In this document: piece by piece, positions 8,528 through 16,550 of the stretch
Position numbering within the stretch: the stretch's first letter is position 1
Layout: each line of letters starts with the position of its first letter
Assembly: GCF_006636205.1 (NCBI RefSeq)
Contig: NZ_VIGB01000003.1
Location: forward strand, 6,574,501-6,638,500
DNA: 64,000 nucleotides
Direction of reading: 5' to 3'
Source of the DNA: Kitasatospora acidiphila
GTDB taxonomy: Bacteria > Actinomycetota > Actinomycetes > Streptomycetales > Streptomycetaceae
Program-made: the position numbers and the translations under genes
Notes under the pieces: model-generated
What the model was told of the DNA's origin: nothing
The model's database searches: none
Seen by the model: only the letters and a program-made list of their open reading frames with translations

Positions 8528-9061
8528 TCAGTCGTCCCAGCGCATCAGGACAGGCCGGCCATCACTGAGGTAGCGCGCATGTCCATCCGCCAGTGCCAGG
8601 AGTGCGGCGTCATAGCGGTTCTGGAGGCGGGTCCGCAGGCGGCCGCGAACGTGTTCAGCGGGCAGCATGGCGACCTCCGACAACTCGGCGTCGTGGGGCC
8701 GGAGCCCGGCGACAGCCTCGGCGCTAATCCGGCCGCCGTCGAATATGAACGCCAGCTGGTCGTCCCAAGGGCCGTGTGGCGGCACCCAGTCCACCACGAG
8801 CAGACCCCGCAGCACGACATCGAGCCCAAGTTCCTCCCGCAGCTCCCGCCGCGCTGCCTCCTCCGGCGCTTCATTCGCCTCGACCATGCCGCCGGGAAGG
8901 TCCCAACCCTTCTTGTACACCGGGTTCACGACCAGGACCCTCCCTTCTGCGTCCCTGATGATCACATCAGCCGCCGCCCGCTTCCTGGCCTGCTTGGCGT
9001 TCCCCTCAGCCAGGTACGCGTACCACGCGTCCGGATCGTCAGGTGTCGGCGCTGGCTTCAT
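8528..9061 (-). CDS. NUDIX hydrolase
   Basis: 177 residues from the ATG at 9061, which has GGAGGAG six bases upstream; longer starts add an unlikely Cys-rich stretch. The NUDIX box is complete (begins GGMVEANEA, continues through ARRELREELGL), so it should hydrolyse a nucleoside diphosphate linked to some other moiety, with a divalent metal held by the Glu residues. The N-terminal segment (PDDPDAWYAYLAEGNAKQAR) is common in streptomycete NUDIX proteins. Substrate cannot be predicted. It stands alone on its strand between the truncated glycosyltransferase fragment and the DUF397/XRE pair, inside the segment bounded by the direct repeats. Confidence 0.9.
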   Translation of the reverse strand: MKPAPTPDDPDAWYAYLAEGNAKQARKRAAADVIIRDAEGRVLVVNPVYKKGWDLPGGMVEANEAPEEAARRELREELGLDVVLRGLLVVDWVPPHGPWDDQLAFIFDGGRISAEAVAGLRPHDAELSEVAMLPAEHVRGRLRTRLQNRYDAALLALADGHARYLSDGRPVLMRWDD

Positions 9062-9326
9062 GCTCGGCTCCTCCCCGCGACGGCGGCATGATGTCGGCAA
9101 GCAGCAGCATGCGTGCTGCGCGTGCTTCACCGAATCGTGCCAGGTGCTCACCTACGGGCCGGTACGCGCGGTGACCAGCCACTCAGGTTGAACCCGCTTG
9201 CCGAGGGCGCCGACGGACCTTGACCCCGCGATGTCCTGGCGTTCACCGGACAAGCGCGACTCAAGCGCGTCACGGCTCACCTGACGAGTTGCCCTTCAGC
9301 GCTGTCTGCATCGAACGTCTTGAGCA

Positions 9327-9375
9327 ACACGAAGCCCCTGCTGAATCGTTGGGCGATCGCACAGGGGCTTGGTGT
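9327..9375. terminator. Hairpin downstream of the DUF397 gene
   Basis: Arms AAGCCCCTG (9332-9340) and CAGGGGCTT (9362-9370) pair perfectly and extend beyond one G/G mismatch by ACAC/GTGT. It lies 14 bp past the DUF397 stop and is a likely terminator for that operon. Confidence 0.6.
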
Positions 9376-9388
9376 CGTGGGGAGTTCG

Positions 9389-9580
9389 TCAGGCGGCGAA
9401 GTCGCCGTCCTTGAGGCCCGCGACGAAGGCGGCGAAGCCGGTGGGGGTGAAGGTGAGGGATGGGCCCTCGGGGTCCTTGGAGTCGCGGACGGGGATGACG
9501 CCGGGGAGGTTGGCGGCGACCTCGACGCACTGGCCGCCGTTGTCGCTGTAGCTGGACTTGAACCACTCGGGGTTGGTCAA
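9389..9580 (-). CDS. DUF397 small protein
   Basis: 63 residues. It has the DUF397 pattern: WFKSSYSDNGGQCVEVA, then PVRDSKDPEGPSLTF and a terminal AFVAGLKDGDF. DUF397 proteins typically sit directly behind an XRE/DUF5753 regulator in actinomycetes and are thought to partner it. Here a TTG start overlaps the regulator's TGA stop (TTGA) with AAGGGA seven bases upstream, so I prefer it to the ATG at 9604. Its molecular role is unknown. Confidence 0.88.
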   Translation of the reverse strand: MTNPEWFKSSYSDNGGQCVEVAANLPGVIPVRDSKDPEGPSLTFTPTGFAAFVAGLKDGDFAA

Positions 9581-10422
9581 CGGAGTTCCCTTCGTACCTT
9601 GCATACGAGCGCTACGGACGCTGCCTGTGACAACGCTTCCGCTTGCAGCTGATGATAGGCCGTCAGTAGCGGTAGCACGGTGTCCGTTTCCCGCTCGAAC
9701 TGTCCTCGCAGCGCCGACTCCGCGTAGGCGGCCACGGACCGGTCCGGCATGGTCAGCAGACTGACCGGGAGGCTAAGGCTGCGCGCTTCCCCTATGTCGT
9801 ACGGGGCCACCTGGAAGACCGTGTTAGGCAAATCGGCGAAGGCGAGCAGGTGGTCCAGCTGTTTGGCCATCACGGTAGGACCGCCAACCACTCGACGGAT
9901 GCAGCTCTCGTCCAGCACCGTATGCACCAAAGGGGCCGGCTGGGCGGTGATCCGGGCCTGTCGCTGCGCAAGCACCGCGAGGCGCTCGTCGGCCTGTGCC
10001 TGGGTGATGCTGCCCCGGCGAACCGCCCCGGTTGCGAGCGCCACTGCATACTCCGTTGTCTGCAGCGAGCCGTAAATGACGCCCAGCTCGAAGAGCCGCA
10101 GCTCGACCGCCCTCGCCTCGTGCTCCAGGTACTCCGGGAAGCCTCGCAGCAGTGACGTTCGACGGATGTCCCAGAGCATGTCCCGGAACTTGGTTCCCGT
10201 GCCAAAAACCTCGTCAACTCTCCGGGCAAAACGGGGAGTTGGAGGCTTCCTGCCAGTTTCCACGGCCGAGATATGTGTCCCCGAGTACCCCAACCGTACG
10301 GCCGCCTCATCCTGGGTCCAGCCTCGCTCCTCGCGTGCCCGCCGAAGCTCGGCACCGAAGGCGGCGCGCGGAGACCTGGTCGGATCGAGTTCCAAGCGAT
10401 TCAAGATCCAATCCCCCTTCAT
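9577..10422 (-). CDS. XRE-family regulator with DUF5753 domain
   Basis: 281 residues from the ATG at 10422 (an in-frame TTG lies three codons upstream). The N-terminal helix-turn-helix covers about residues 20-75 (FGAELRRAREERGWTQDEAA ... GYSGTHISAVETGRK); the remainder is a DUF5753 ligand-or-partner domain (VIYGSLQTTEYAVALA, QLDHLLAFADLPNTVFQV). It is translationally coupled to the DUF397 gene and lies divergent to the small gene at 10761. A 16-bp motif found directly upstream of its start recurs upstream of that divergent gene, so it may bind there and control both directions. Confidence 0.92.
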   Translation of the reverse strand: MKGDWILNRLELDPTRSPRAAFGAELRRAREERGWTQDEAAVRLGYSGTHISAVETGRKPPTPRFARRVDEVFGTGTKFRDMLWDIRRTSLLRGFPEYLEHEARAVELRLFELGVIYGSLQTTEYAVALATGAVRRGSITQAQADERLAVLAQRQARITAQPAPLVHTVLDESCIRRVVGGPTVMAKQLDHLLAFADLPNTVFQVAPYDIGEARSLSLPVSLLTMPDRSVAAYAESALRGQFERETDTVLPLLTAYHQLQAEALSQAASVALVCKVRRELR

Positions 10423-10438
10423 TTCTGACAAGTTGAAG
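10423..10438 (+). promoter_or_regulatory. Candidate operator copy 1
   Basis: TTCTGACAAGTTGAAG immediately precedes the XRE start codon. It matches the second copy at 10690 in 15 of 16 positions in the same orientation. Role inferred from placement only. Confidence 0.45.
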
Positions 10439-10689
10439 CTGCTCCGACCCTACGGGACAGTGGTTGTCCTCGGTAGCGGAACAACTACGGAGAGGGATCA
10501 ATTTCGTGCTGCGGCGTGTCGGCCTGCCGACCACAGATATTTCTCAACTCGCTTGATTGACCGCCGATTTGGTGGGAGATCGCGCGCACGGGGCTGCCCG
10601 AGCCAGCAGTCCGATCAGGCCTTCGTTCACTCGGACGGCGGAGCGTGTGATCAGGATGGCGATCCCGCCGAGTTCGAACATGTGACTAA

Positions 10690-10705
10690 TTCTCACAAGT
10701 TGAAG
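10690..10705 (+). promoter_or_regulatory. Candidate operator copy 2
   Basis: TTCTCACAAGTTGAAG lies 55 bp before the start of the small gene at 10761, with a -10-like TAGATA following at 10717. It is the second copy of the motif next to the XRE start. Confidence 0.45.
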
Positions 10706-10760
10706 ACCGCACGGCATAGATACCGGCCCCCCAACCTCCTTGCAGTGAAAGGACGTCGTC

Positions 10761-10952
10761 ATGAGCAACCCCACCCCGCCCTTGTCACCCGCCCAGGCCG
10801 CCGCCCTGTCCGAGCTGCGCTCCCTCGGGCGCACCCTGGACCGCCAGGTGACCGGGCGCACCGGCGCCACCGCCCCCGAGGTGGATGCCACGCTCCGCCT
10901 GATGAAGCAGCTGCACACCGAGATCGTGACCGGGGTCCACAGCGACGCCTAA
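10761..10952 (+). CDS. Small hypothetical protein
   Basis: 63 residues with no cysteines and a mixed helical composition (AQAAALSELRSLGRTLDRQV, then DATLRLMKQLHTEIV). The ATG has AAAGGA nine bases upstream. It is divergent from the XRE/DUF397 pair and precedes the ATPase gene on the same strand by 304 bp. Small proteins of this type are common beside such regulators in streptomycetes; I cannot assign a function. Confidence 0.65.
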   Translation: MSNPTPPLSPAQAAALSELRSLGRTLDRQVTGRTGATAPEVDATLRLMKQLHTEIVTGVHSDA

Positions 10953-11256
10953 CGGTCGGCAGACTCCCGCAGGGCAGGGCGTCTCTGCGGGTCCGGCCCC
11001 TCGCCGGTGGCGTGGGAGGGGTCCAACCCCGCCTCGCGCAATGGGCGTTGACGCGCGGCGGAACCCCGGTCCCGCCCGCAGGCGCCCCCCGTCGCCGGCG
11101 GGTGGGACCAATCACCACCACACCGACTCCCGCGTGACCGAGCTTGGGGAAGCAGCCGCGCGGGCCGCCCGCCCCGGTCGCCGCCCCGTGCACGGCGACC
11201 GACCGGGGCGGGCTACCACACCCACAGGGGGCGATCCACCACCACTGGAGCAGCAC

Positions 11257-11682
11257 ATGCGTCTTGTTCCCATGCCCACCGCGACCGTTGACCACCAGGC
11301 CGACGCCACCGGCGAAGGCGGCCTGCTCGCGCTCGTCGTGCGATCCACCTTGCGAACGGCCCGCCACCGCCTGCGTGACCACCTCACCGCTCACGGCCTG
11401 GCCTCCGACGACGCCTGCCTGGTGCTTTCCGAGCTCGTCGGAAACTCGCTGCTGCACGGCGGCGAGACCGCCGCCGTCGCCTGGCGCCTGTGCGGCGACC
11501 GCCTCCACATCGGGGTCGCCGACGCCGCCGCCCACAGCCTCCCGGTCATCGAGGATGCCTGCACACGTGAGGGGGGCCGAGGCCTCCTCCTCGTCGACCA
11601 GCTCACCGAGGCGTGGGGCGTCCGCCCTCTCGGCGCGCTCGGTAAGGAGACCTGGTGCCGTCTGCCGGTCAAAGCGGCTTGA
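11257..11682 (+). CDS. HATPase_c protein (anti-sigma/serine kinase-like)
   Basis: 141 residues. A single GHKL ATPase fold: N-box SELVGNSLLHG, G1-like HIGVADAAAH, G2-like GGRGLLLVDQLTEAWG, as in RsbW-like proteins. The ATG with GGAG six bases upstream is chosen because the domain begins shortly after; the frame is open further upstream without similarity. It is likely to phosphorylate or hold an anti-anti-sigma-type partner, but none is encoded nearby. It recurs with an XRE-DUF397 pair at 53-55 kb, suggesting a repeated regulatory module. Confidence 0.88.
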   Translation: MRLVPMPTATVDHQADATGEGGLLALVVRSTLRTARHRLRDHLTAHGLASDDACLVLSELVGNSLLHGGETAAVAWRLCGDRLHIGVADAAAHSLPVIEDACTREGGRGLLLVDQLTEAWGVRPLGALGKETWCRLPVKAA

Positions 11683-11771
11683 GCGGGCAGCGAGCGGGCC
11701 GACCGACCTGGCACGCTTCACCAACCGGGTGCGGATGCACCGCGTTGGTCAGTAGGGGAACTGGGCGAGCT

Positions 11772-11803
11772 GCCCGGGGCGGGTGCGGAGCACTGCCCCG
11801 GGC
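11772..11803. terminator. Bidirectional terminator
   Basis: GCCCGGGGC and GCCCCGGGC form a 9-bp stem around a 14-nt loop between the convergent 3' ends of the ATPase and glycosyltransferase genes. Confidence 0.7.
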
Positions 11804-11808
11804 CGTGG

Positions 11809-12816
11809 TCAGGACGCGTTTCGGCCGGTCACCGCGGTGCGGGCTATCTGGGTCAGCTTCGCCACCTCGAAGGCGCTGTACGAACCGCCGGCCAGCAGCG
11901 AGAACTTCACGCCCTCCCGGCCGCCCGGGCGGCGGAACCCCTCGGGCAGCAGCCGGCGGTAGTGCTCGGCCGCCCGATGGAAGAACTGCGGCCGCTCGGC
12001 CCGGCTGACACAACCCGCCAGGTCCAGCACGAACAGGTAGTGCTGGACCATCCGCCGGAACAGGAACGGGCGCACCAGGTCCGCCGCGGTCAGCGACAGC
12101 CCGTTCAGCAACTCGAAACTGCGCTCGTACTGGTCGAAGAGGTCGAACTCGCTGGCCCCCGGAGAAGCGGTCGGATGCACCGTCTGGCGGCGCCGCAACT
12201 GCACCAGTTCATCCGCCAGCGCCACCGCCCGGCGGGCCCGCAGCAGCGCCTGGTGCACCACCGATATCTCCTCGTAGCGCCCGTCCGGGAACGCCAGCTG
12301 GGCATCCATCCACAGCTCGCGGCTGATCAACCGGTCCCAGGCCTGCGCGGGCACCCCGAACACCTCCGGGCGCTCCACTGGCGTGAACGCCGCCGCCCCC
12401 AGCCCGCCGAGCACCGCCTGCGCCGCACCCGGCCAGACCCGCTCCCGGTGCAGCCGGGTGTGCCCGAACAGCACCACCTCGGCCTCCGGCTCCGCGCGCA
12501 GCCGGTCGGCCAGGGTCAGGAACGCCCCCGGCGTCACCAGGTGGTCGGCGTCCAGGAACAGCAGGTACCGCCCCTGCGCCCGCGCCGCCCCCGCGTTCCG
12601 CGCCCGCCCCACCCCGACCGCCGCGTTCAACCGCAGCACCGACACCCGGTCGTCCGCCGTCTGCGCGACCGCCGCCGGCGACTGCGCCGACCGGTCCGCC
12701 ACCACGATCACCTCGAACCCCCCGAAGGACTGGTCGAGGATCGAATCCAGGCACTCGGCCAGCTGTCCCTGCTGGTCATAGGCGGGAACGACGACGGAGA
12801 GGAGCGGCTGCGGCAT
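11809..12816 (-). CDS. Family 2 glycosyltransferase
   Basis: 335 residues from the ATG before PQPLLSVVVPAYDQ. The GT-A fold is clear: LLSVVVPAYDQQGQLAECLD, VIVVADRSAQ, the nucleotide-sugar motif LLFLDADHLVTPG, and a C-terminal helical tail. It transfers a sugar from a nucleotide donor to an unknown acceptor, on the cytoplasmic side since no membrane segment is seen. No good ribosome-binding site is visible. Its last ~65 codons are the source of the direct repeat at 8.2 kb, so it may originally have adjoined the ABC transporter of the peptide cassette; whether it acts on that peptide is speculation. Confidence 0.88.
   Translation of the reverse strand: MPQPLLSVVVPAYDQQGQLAECLDSILDQSFGGFEVIVVADRSAQSPAAVAQTADDRVSVLRLNAAVGVGRARNAGAARAQGRYLLFLDADHLVTPGAFLTLADRLRAEPEAEVVLFGHTRLHRERVWPGAAQAVLGGLGAAAFTPVERPEVFGVPAQAWDRLISRELWMDAQLAFPDGRYEEISVVHQALLRARRAVALADELVQLRRRQTVHPTASPGASEFDLFDQYERSFELLNGLSLTAADLVRPFLFRRMVQHYLFVLDLAGCVSRAERPQFFHRAAEHYRRLLPEGFRRPGGREGVKFSLLAGGSYSAFEVAKLTQIARTAVTGRNAS
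11831..12024 (+). repeat. Direct repeat copy B
   Basis: Intact source copy of the repeat, inside the glycosyltransferase 3' end. See the copy at 8211. Confidence 0.9.
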
Positions 12817-13187
12817 GAGGCCAGAAGGTAGGTCGCCCCTTGGGCGGTGGCAAGCCGCGCGGGTGCCTAAAACGGGCGCATGGTGACGAACCGTCTGCCC
12901 TGCACACGACATCCTCACTTTGCGGGTGGGGAGTCGGCACAGGCTGGGGGATTGCTGGGGGTGGAGATGCGGTGATGCGGGATCGGGTGCGGGACGTCAC
13001 TCGTCGGGGTGGCGCCGGAGGGAGACCAGAGTGCGCGCGACGACAGGGCGCTTCACTGGCGATTGTGAGTGAGAACAACCGGACCGCGCACGTGCCGTGG
13101 AAGCAGCTGCGGCAGGAGATTCTTGGCCGTGCTGGAGCGGGTGTGGAGTACGAGGCCACGAGGGTCCGGGCCGGGACTCCGGCTGGA
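12817..13187. other. Intergenic, 371 bp, no gene recognised
   Basis: The plus-strand frame that stays open here runs on as the antisense of the HTH/endonuclease-like gene and has no recognisable start or domain. No promoter or hairpin stands out. Confidence 0.5.
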
Positions 13188-13969
13188 TCAGTACTTGGGG
13201 TCGATGTGGCGGTCCAGCAGGGCCACGGAGTCGCGGTGGGCGATGGAGATGTCTGTGCTGCCCGTGGGGCGGTCGCGGGCCTTCCACAGGACGCCGACGG
13301 CATCGAGGGTCGCGGTGAACAGGCGCAGGATGTCGGGGGACTTGTTGGTGAGGAAGTAGCGCGGGTACTCGTGGCACCGGGTGATGCCGTTGGTGGTGCA
13401 GGTGGCCCAGTTGACGATCCGGCAGCCATCCGCGTGGATCAGGCCGCGGAGCAGGCCCCAGGGATGGGAGTCCACGATGGCTTGCTGCCAAGGGATGAGT
13501 GAGACATCGCGCTCGTGCTTGGGGCCCGGCCGTGCTGGGGGAAGAGGCAGGGGAGGTGCTGCGAATAGACCTTGACGTCCTGGCAGCCAGATCGACGGAC
13601 TCGGCAGGGCGTGTTGTTCGGAAGGACTTCCCGAACTGCTTGTTCGACCGCCTCGATGATGCCCGGCCACTTGTTGTCGCAGGTGATGGTCAGGTGATAA
13701 GTCCGCTGCTGCTTGGGACGGAGGATGTGGCCGCCACCCAGGTAGAGACCGAGCAGGTACGCATAAGCACGCTCGTTGAGTTGGTCTCCGTGGCAGACGG
13801 GGCAGGTCGAACGCTTGCGCCCGGGAAGCTCGCCGCGCTTTGCTCGGTCACCGTGCTTCCATGAGCCGACCGTGCCGTACGGCACGGCGAGCCGACGTGC
13901 GACTTCGGCATTCTTGACGCCGCCGCGGAGAAGCAGAACGGCCTCATCCCGGACCGAGCGATTGGTCAT
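13188..13969 (-). CDS. HTH protein with LAGLIDADG-like endonuclease region, one frameshift
   Basis: About 260 residues if one missing base near 13521-13530 is restored; otherwise it stops early. The N-terminus is a helix-turn-helix (SVRDEAVLLLRGGVKNAEVA ... YGTVGSWKHGDR), followed by a zinc-binding-like CPVCHG and by homing-endonuclease-like segments YAYLLGLYLGGGHI and, after the frame change, LLRGLIHADGCRIVNW, ending in LLDRHIDPKY. The first acidic position of a typical LAGLIDADG motif (GDGH) is Gly here. I recall similar ~240-residue proteins in many streptomycetes near this tRNA. It may be a resident regulator rather than an active nuclease. Confidence 0.7.
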
Positions 13970-14066
13970 GGGACCAGTGTGGAGCGATGTCGGCCCACGA
14001 TTCTCGGGAATGATCGAAAATCACCCGAGGCAGTGAACTCCTCGCACTCGGGAATTAAAGGAAAAG

Positions 14067-14139
14067 TGCCCCGGGTGGGATTCGAACCCACGCTGTCGGT
14101 GGTTTGAGCACCGTGTCTCTTCCGCTGGACTACCGAGGC
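14067..14139 (-). tRNA. tRNA with anticodon CAA (Leu by codon), short variable loop
   Basis: 73 nt fold as a cloverleaf: acceptor GCCTCGG/CCGGGGC (one T-G pair), anticodon stem CGGTG/CACCG with loop CTCAAAC, variable loop ACAGC, T stem GTGGG/CCCAC with loop TTCGAAT, discriminator A, no encoded CCA. The D stem has three pairs and a C/A mismatch. Anticodon CAA reads UUG (Leu), but bacterial tRNA-Leu normally has a long variable arm, absent here. Confidence 0.8.
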
Positions 14140-14162
14140 ATCCTCAGAATCGAAGGTTTCCC

Positions 14163-14190
14163 TTGACCCTGTGCGATCCAAACATACCGT
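14163..14190 (+). promoter_or_regulatory. Candidate promoter of the ANTAR regulator
   Basis: TTGACC (14163-14168) and TACCGT (14185-14190) are separated by 16 bp, about 50 bp before the GTG start. Confidence 0.5.
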
Positions 14191-14238
14191 GTCTCGGTAC
14201 CCTCGTGCATGCACCCCCGGCCCGGAACGAGGAGTCAC

Positions 14239-14889
14239 GTGAGCACCGCCGACGAGCAGCCCCAGGCGCTGGAGACCGATTCGTCCCAGATCACCCGGAT
14301 TGTGATCGCGGAGGACGAGGCGCTGATCCGGCTCGACCTCAAGGAGATGCTGGAGGAGGAGGGCTACACCGTGGTCGGCGAGGCCGGCGACGGGGAGACG
14401 GCGGTGCGGCTGGTGGAGGAGCTGCGGCCGGATCTGGCGATCTTCGATGTGAAGATGCCGGTTCTGGACGGGCTCTCGGCGGCCGAGCGGATCCATGAGG
14501 CGCACCTGGCTCCGGTGCTGATGCTGACCGCCTTCTCGCAGCGGGAGCTGGTGGAGCGGGCGCGGGATGCGGGGGCGATGGCGTACATCGTCAAGCCGTT
14601 CTCCAAGAGCGACCTGGTGCCGGCTATCGAGATGGCGGTCTCGCGCTACACCGAGATGCGGGCGCTGGAGGGCGAGGTCGCGGATCTGACCAAGCGGTTG
14701 GAGACGCGCAAGCTGGTGGACCGGGCGAAGAGCGTGCTGCAGACCAAGTTCGGGCTGAGCGAGCCGGACGCGTTCCGGTGGATCCAGAAGACCTCGATGG
14801 ACCGGCGGATGACGATGGCCGCGGTGGCCGAGGCCGTGATCGAGGAGGGCGCGGCCCAGGACCGCAAGAAGGCCGACGAACAGCAGTAG
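14239..14889 (+). CDS. Response regulator with ANTAR RNA-binding output domain (PdtaR type)
   Basis: 216 residues from GTG 14239, with AGGAG four bases upstream. Receiver domain residues about 20-140: acidic pair E25-D26 (VIAEDEALIR), phosphoacceptor Asp70 in AIFDVKMP, Thr in LMLTAFS and Lys in YIVKPF. The C-terminus (about 155-205: RLETRKLVDRAKSVLQTKFG, then PDAFRWIQKTSMDRRMTM) is an ANTAR domain, which binds paired RNA hexaloop stems to prevent transcription termination. No cognate histidine kinase is encoded nearby. It lies between the tRNA and the liv operon, as I recall for other streptomycetes. Confidence 0.95.
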   Translation: MSTADEQPQALETDSSQITRIVIAEDEALIRLDLKEMLEEEGYTVVGEAGDGETAVRLVEELRPDLAIFDVKMPVLDGLSAAERIHEAHLAPVLMLTAFSQRELVERARDAGAMAYIVKPFSKSDLVPAIEMAVSRYTEMRALEGEVADLTKRLETRKLVDRAKSVLQTKFGLSEPDAFRWIQKTSMDRRMTMAAVAEAVIEEGAAQDRKKADEQQ

Positions 14890-14903
14890 CAGGAGCGGGA
14901 GTT

Positions 14904-14939
14904 GTCGGCCGGTCGGCGCGGGAGCGCCGGCCGGCCGAC
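14904..14939. terminator. Bidirectional terminator between ANTAR regulator and livF
   Basis: A 16-bp stem (GTCGGCCGGTCGGCGC and its partner, one T-G pair) around a GGGA loop, between convergent genes. Confidence 0.85.
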
Positions 14940-14944
14940 GGTTC

Positions 14945-15663
14945 TCAGTCCTCCCCGAGGTACGACTTGCGCACCGACTCGTCCTGCAGCAGCGCCGCGC
15001 CCGTGCCGCTGAGCACGATCCGGCCGGTCTGCATCACATAGCCCTGGTCGGAGAGCGAGAGCGCGGCCTGCGCGTTCTGCTCGACCAGCAGGACGGTGGT
15101 GCCGGCGGACTTGAGCTCCACGATGGTCGCCATGATCTTCTGCATCATGAGCGGGGACAGGCCATGGAGGGCTCGTCGAGCATGAGCAGCTTGGGGCGGG
15201 ACATCAGCGCCCTGCCCATGGCGAGCATCTGCTGCTCACCGCCGGAGAGGGTGCCGGCGGCCTGCTTCCGGCGTTCGCCGAGGATCGGGAAGAGCGTGTA
15301 GGCGCGTTCGATGTCCTCGGTGATGCCGGCCTGGTCCTTGCGCAGGAACGCGCCGAGCAGCAGGTTCTCCTCGATGGTCATGCGCGGGAAGATGTGCCGG
15401 CCCTCGGGGGAGTGGGCCAGTCCGAGCGAGACGATCCGGTGGGCGGGGATGCCGCCGAGGGCCTGCCCGTCGAATCGGATGCTGCCCGCGGTGGGGCGGA
15501 GCAGGCCGGAGAGGGTGCGCAGGGTGGTGGTCTTGCCGGCGCCGTTGGTGCCGATCAGGGTGGTGACCGAGCCCTGGGCGACGGTGAAGCTGATGCCCTT
15601 GACGGCTTCGATCTTGCCGTAGGCGACGCGGAGGTCCTCGACCTCGAGGAGTGCGGTGGTCAT
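14945..15663 (-). CDS. livF: Branched-chain amino-acid ABC transporter ATPase LivF, one frameshift
   Basis: About 239 residues once one missing G near 15159-15166 is restored (PSM followed by GLSPL instead of ACPRS). Before the break: Walker A GTNGAGKTT, signature LSGGEQQML, Walker B LLMLDEPS. After it: TVLLVEQNAQAALSLSDQGY and VRKSYLGED, the normal LivF end. It energises uptake of branched-chain amino acids or related compounds with LivG. The ATG overlaps livG's stop (ATGA). Since everything else is intact, the break is more likely a sequence error than a dead gene. Confidence 0.9.
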
Positions 15664-16547
15664 GCGGAGGGCTCCGTGGATTGTGCGTCCGTGGGCTGTG
15701 CGTCCGTGGCTTGAGCGCCTGCGGGTTGCTCGGCGGTCGGCTGCCCGGCAGGTGGCTGCCCGGCGGTCGGCTGCTCGAGGGGCTCGCCGAGGTAGGCGGT
15801 GATGACCCGTTCGTCGTTCTGCACGGTCTCCCGGTCGCCCTCGACGATCTTCTGGCCCTGCACCAGCACGGCGGTGCGGTCGCAGAGGTTGAAGATGAAC
15901 CGCATGTCGTGCTCGATGACCAGGATGGCGATCCCGCGGTCGCGGATGGCGAAGACCAACTCCTCGGCGGCCCTGGTCTCCTGGGGGTTCATGCCGGCGG
16001 TGGGTTCGTCGAGCAGCAGCAGTCCGGGTTCGCTGGCCAGGGCGCGGGCGATCTCCAGTTTCCGCTGCTCGCCGTAGGGCAGGTTGCGGGCCAGGTGGTC
16101 GGCCTTGTCGGCGAGGCCGGTGAACTCCAGGAGGGCCATGGCCCTTTCGCGGTTGTCCGCCTCGGAGCGGCGGTAGCCGGGGCCGCGGATCAGGGCCGCG
16201 AGCAGGCCCTCCTTGGTGCGGGTGTGCCGGCCGACCAGGACGTTCTCCAGCACGGTCATGTTGGCGAACAACCGGATGTTCTGGAAGGTGCGGGCGATGC
16301 CGGCCTGGGTGACCAGGTGCGGCTTGGGCGGCAGTACCCGGTCGCGGTAGCTGACGGTGCCCTCGGTGGGGACGTAGAGCCCGGTGAGGCAGTTGAAGAA
16401 GGTGGTCTTGCCGGCGCCGTTGGGGCCGATCAGCCCGATGATCTCGCCTTCGCGGACGGTCAGGTCGACGTTGTTGACGGCGGTGAGGCCGCCGAAGCGC
16501 ATGGTGACGCCGCGGGCGTCGAGGAGCGGGGTGCTACCGGTGCTCAT
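15660..16547 (-). CDS. livG: Branched-chain amino-acid ABC transporter ATPase LivG
   Basis: 295 residues. Walker A GPNGAGKTT, the LivG-type signature LPYGEQRKLEIARAL, Walker B LLLLDEPTAGMNP and switch IEHDMRF are intact. It pairs with LivF on the cytoplasmic face of LivH/LivM. After the normal end (ITAYLGEP) there is an unusual ~37-residue tail made of degenerate PTAGQP/AGAQATDAQ repeats with no hydrophobic residues beyond Ala. It starts 3 bp after the corrected livM stop and overlaps livF by four bases. Confidence 0.95.
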   Translation of the reverse strand: MSTGSTPLLDARGVTMRFGGLTAVNNVDLTVREGEIIGLIGPNGAGKTTFFNCLTGLYVPTEGTVSYRDRVLPPKPHLVTQAGIARTFQNIRLFANMTVLENVLVGRHTRTKEGLLAALIRGPGYRRSEADNRERAMALLEFTGLADKADHLARNLPYGEQRKLEIARALASEPGLLLLDEPTAGMNPQETRAAEELVFAIRDRGIAILVIEHDMRFIFNLCDRTAVLVQGQKIVEGDRETVQNDERVITAYLGEPLEQPTAGQPPAGQPTAEQPAGAQATDAQPTDAQSTEPSA

Positions 16548-16550
16548 GGG

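Noticed and set aside
12840..13502. Plus-strand 220-codon frame
   Set aside because: It runs antisense through the HTH/endonuclease-like gene and shows no domain or ribosome-binding site.
13439..13969. Treating the endonuclease-like protein as two separate genes
   Set aside because: The halves join into one known-looking protein with a single base restored.
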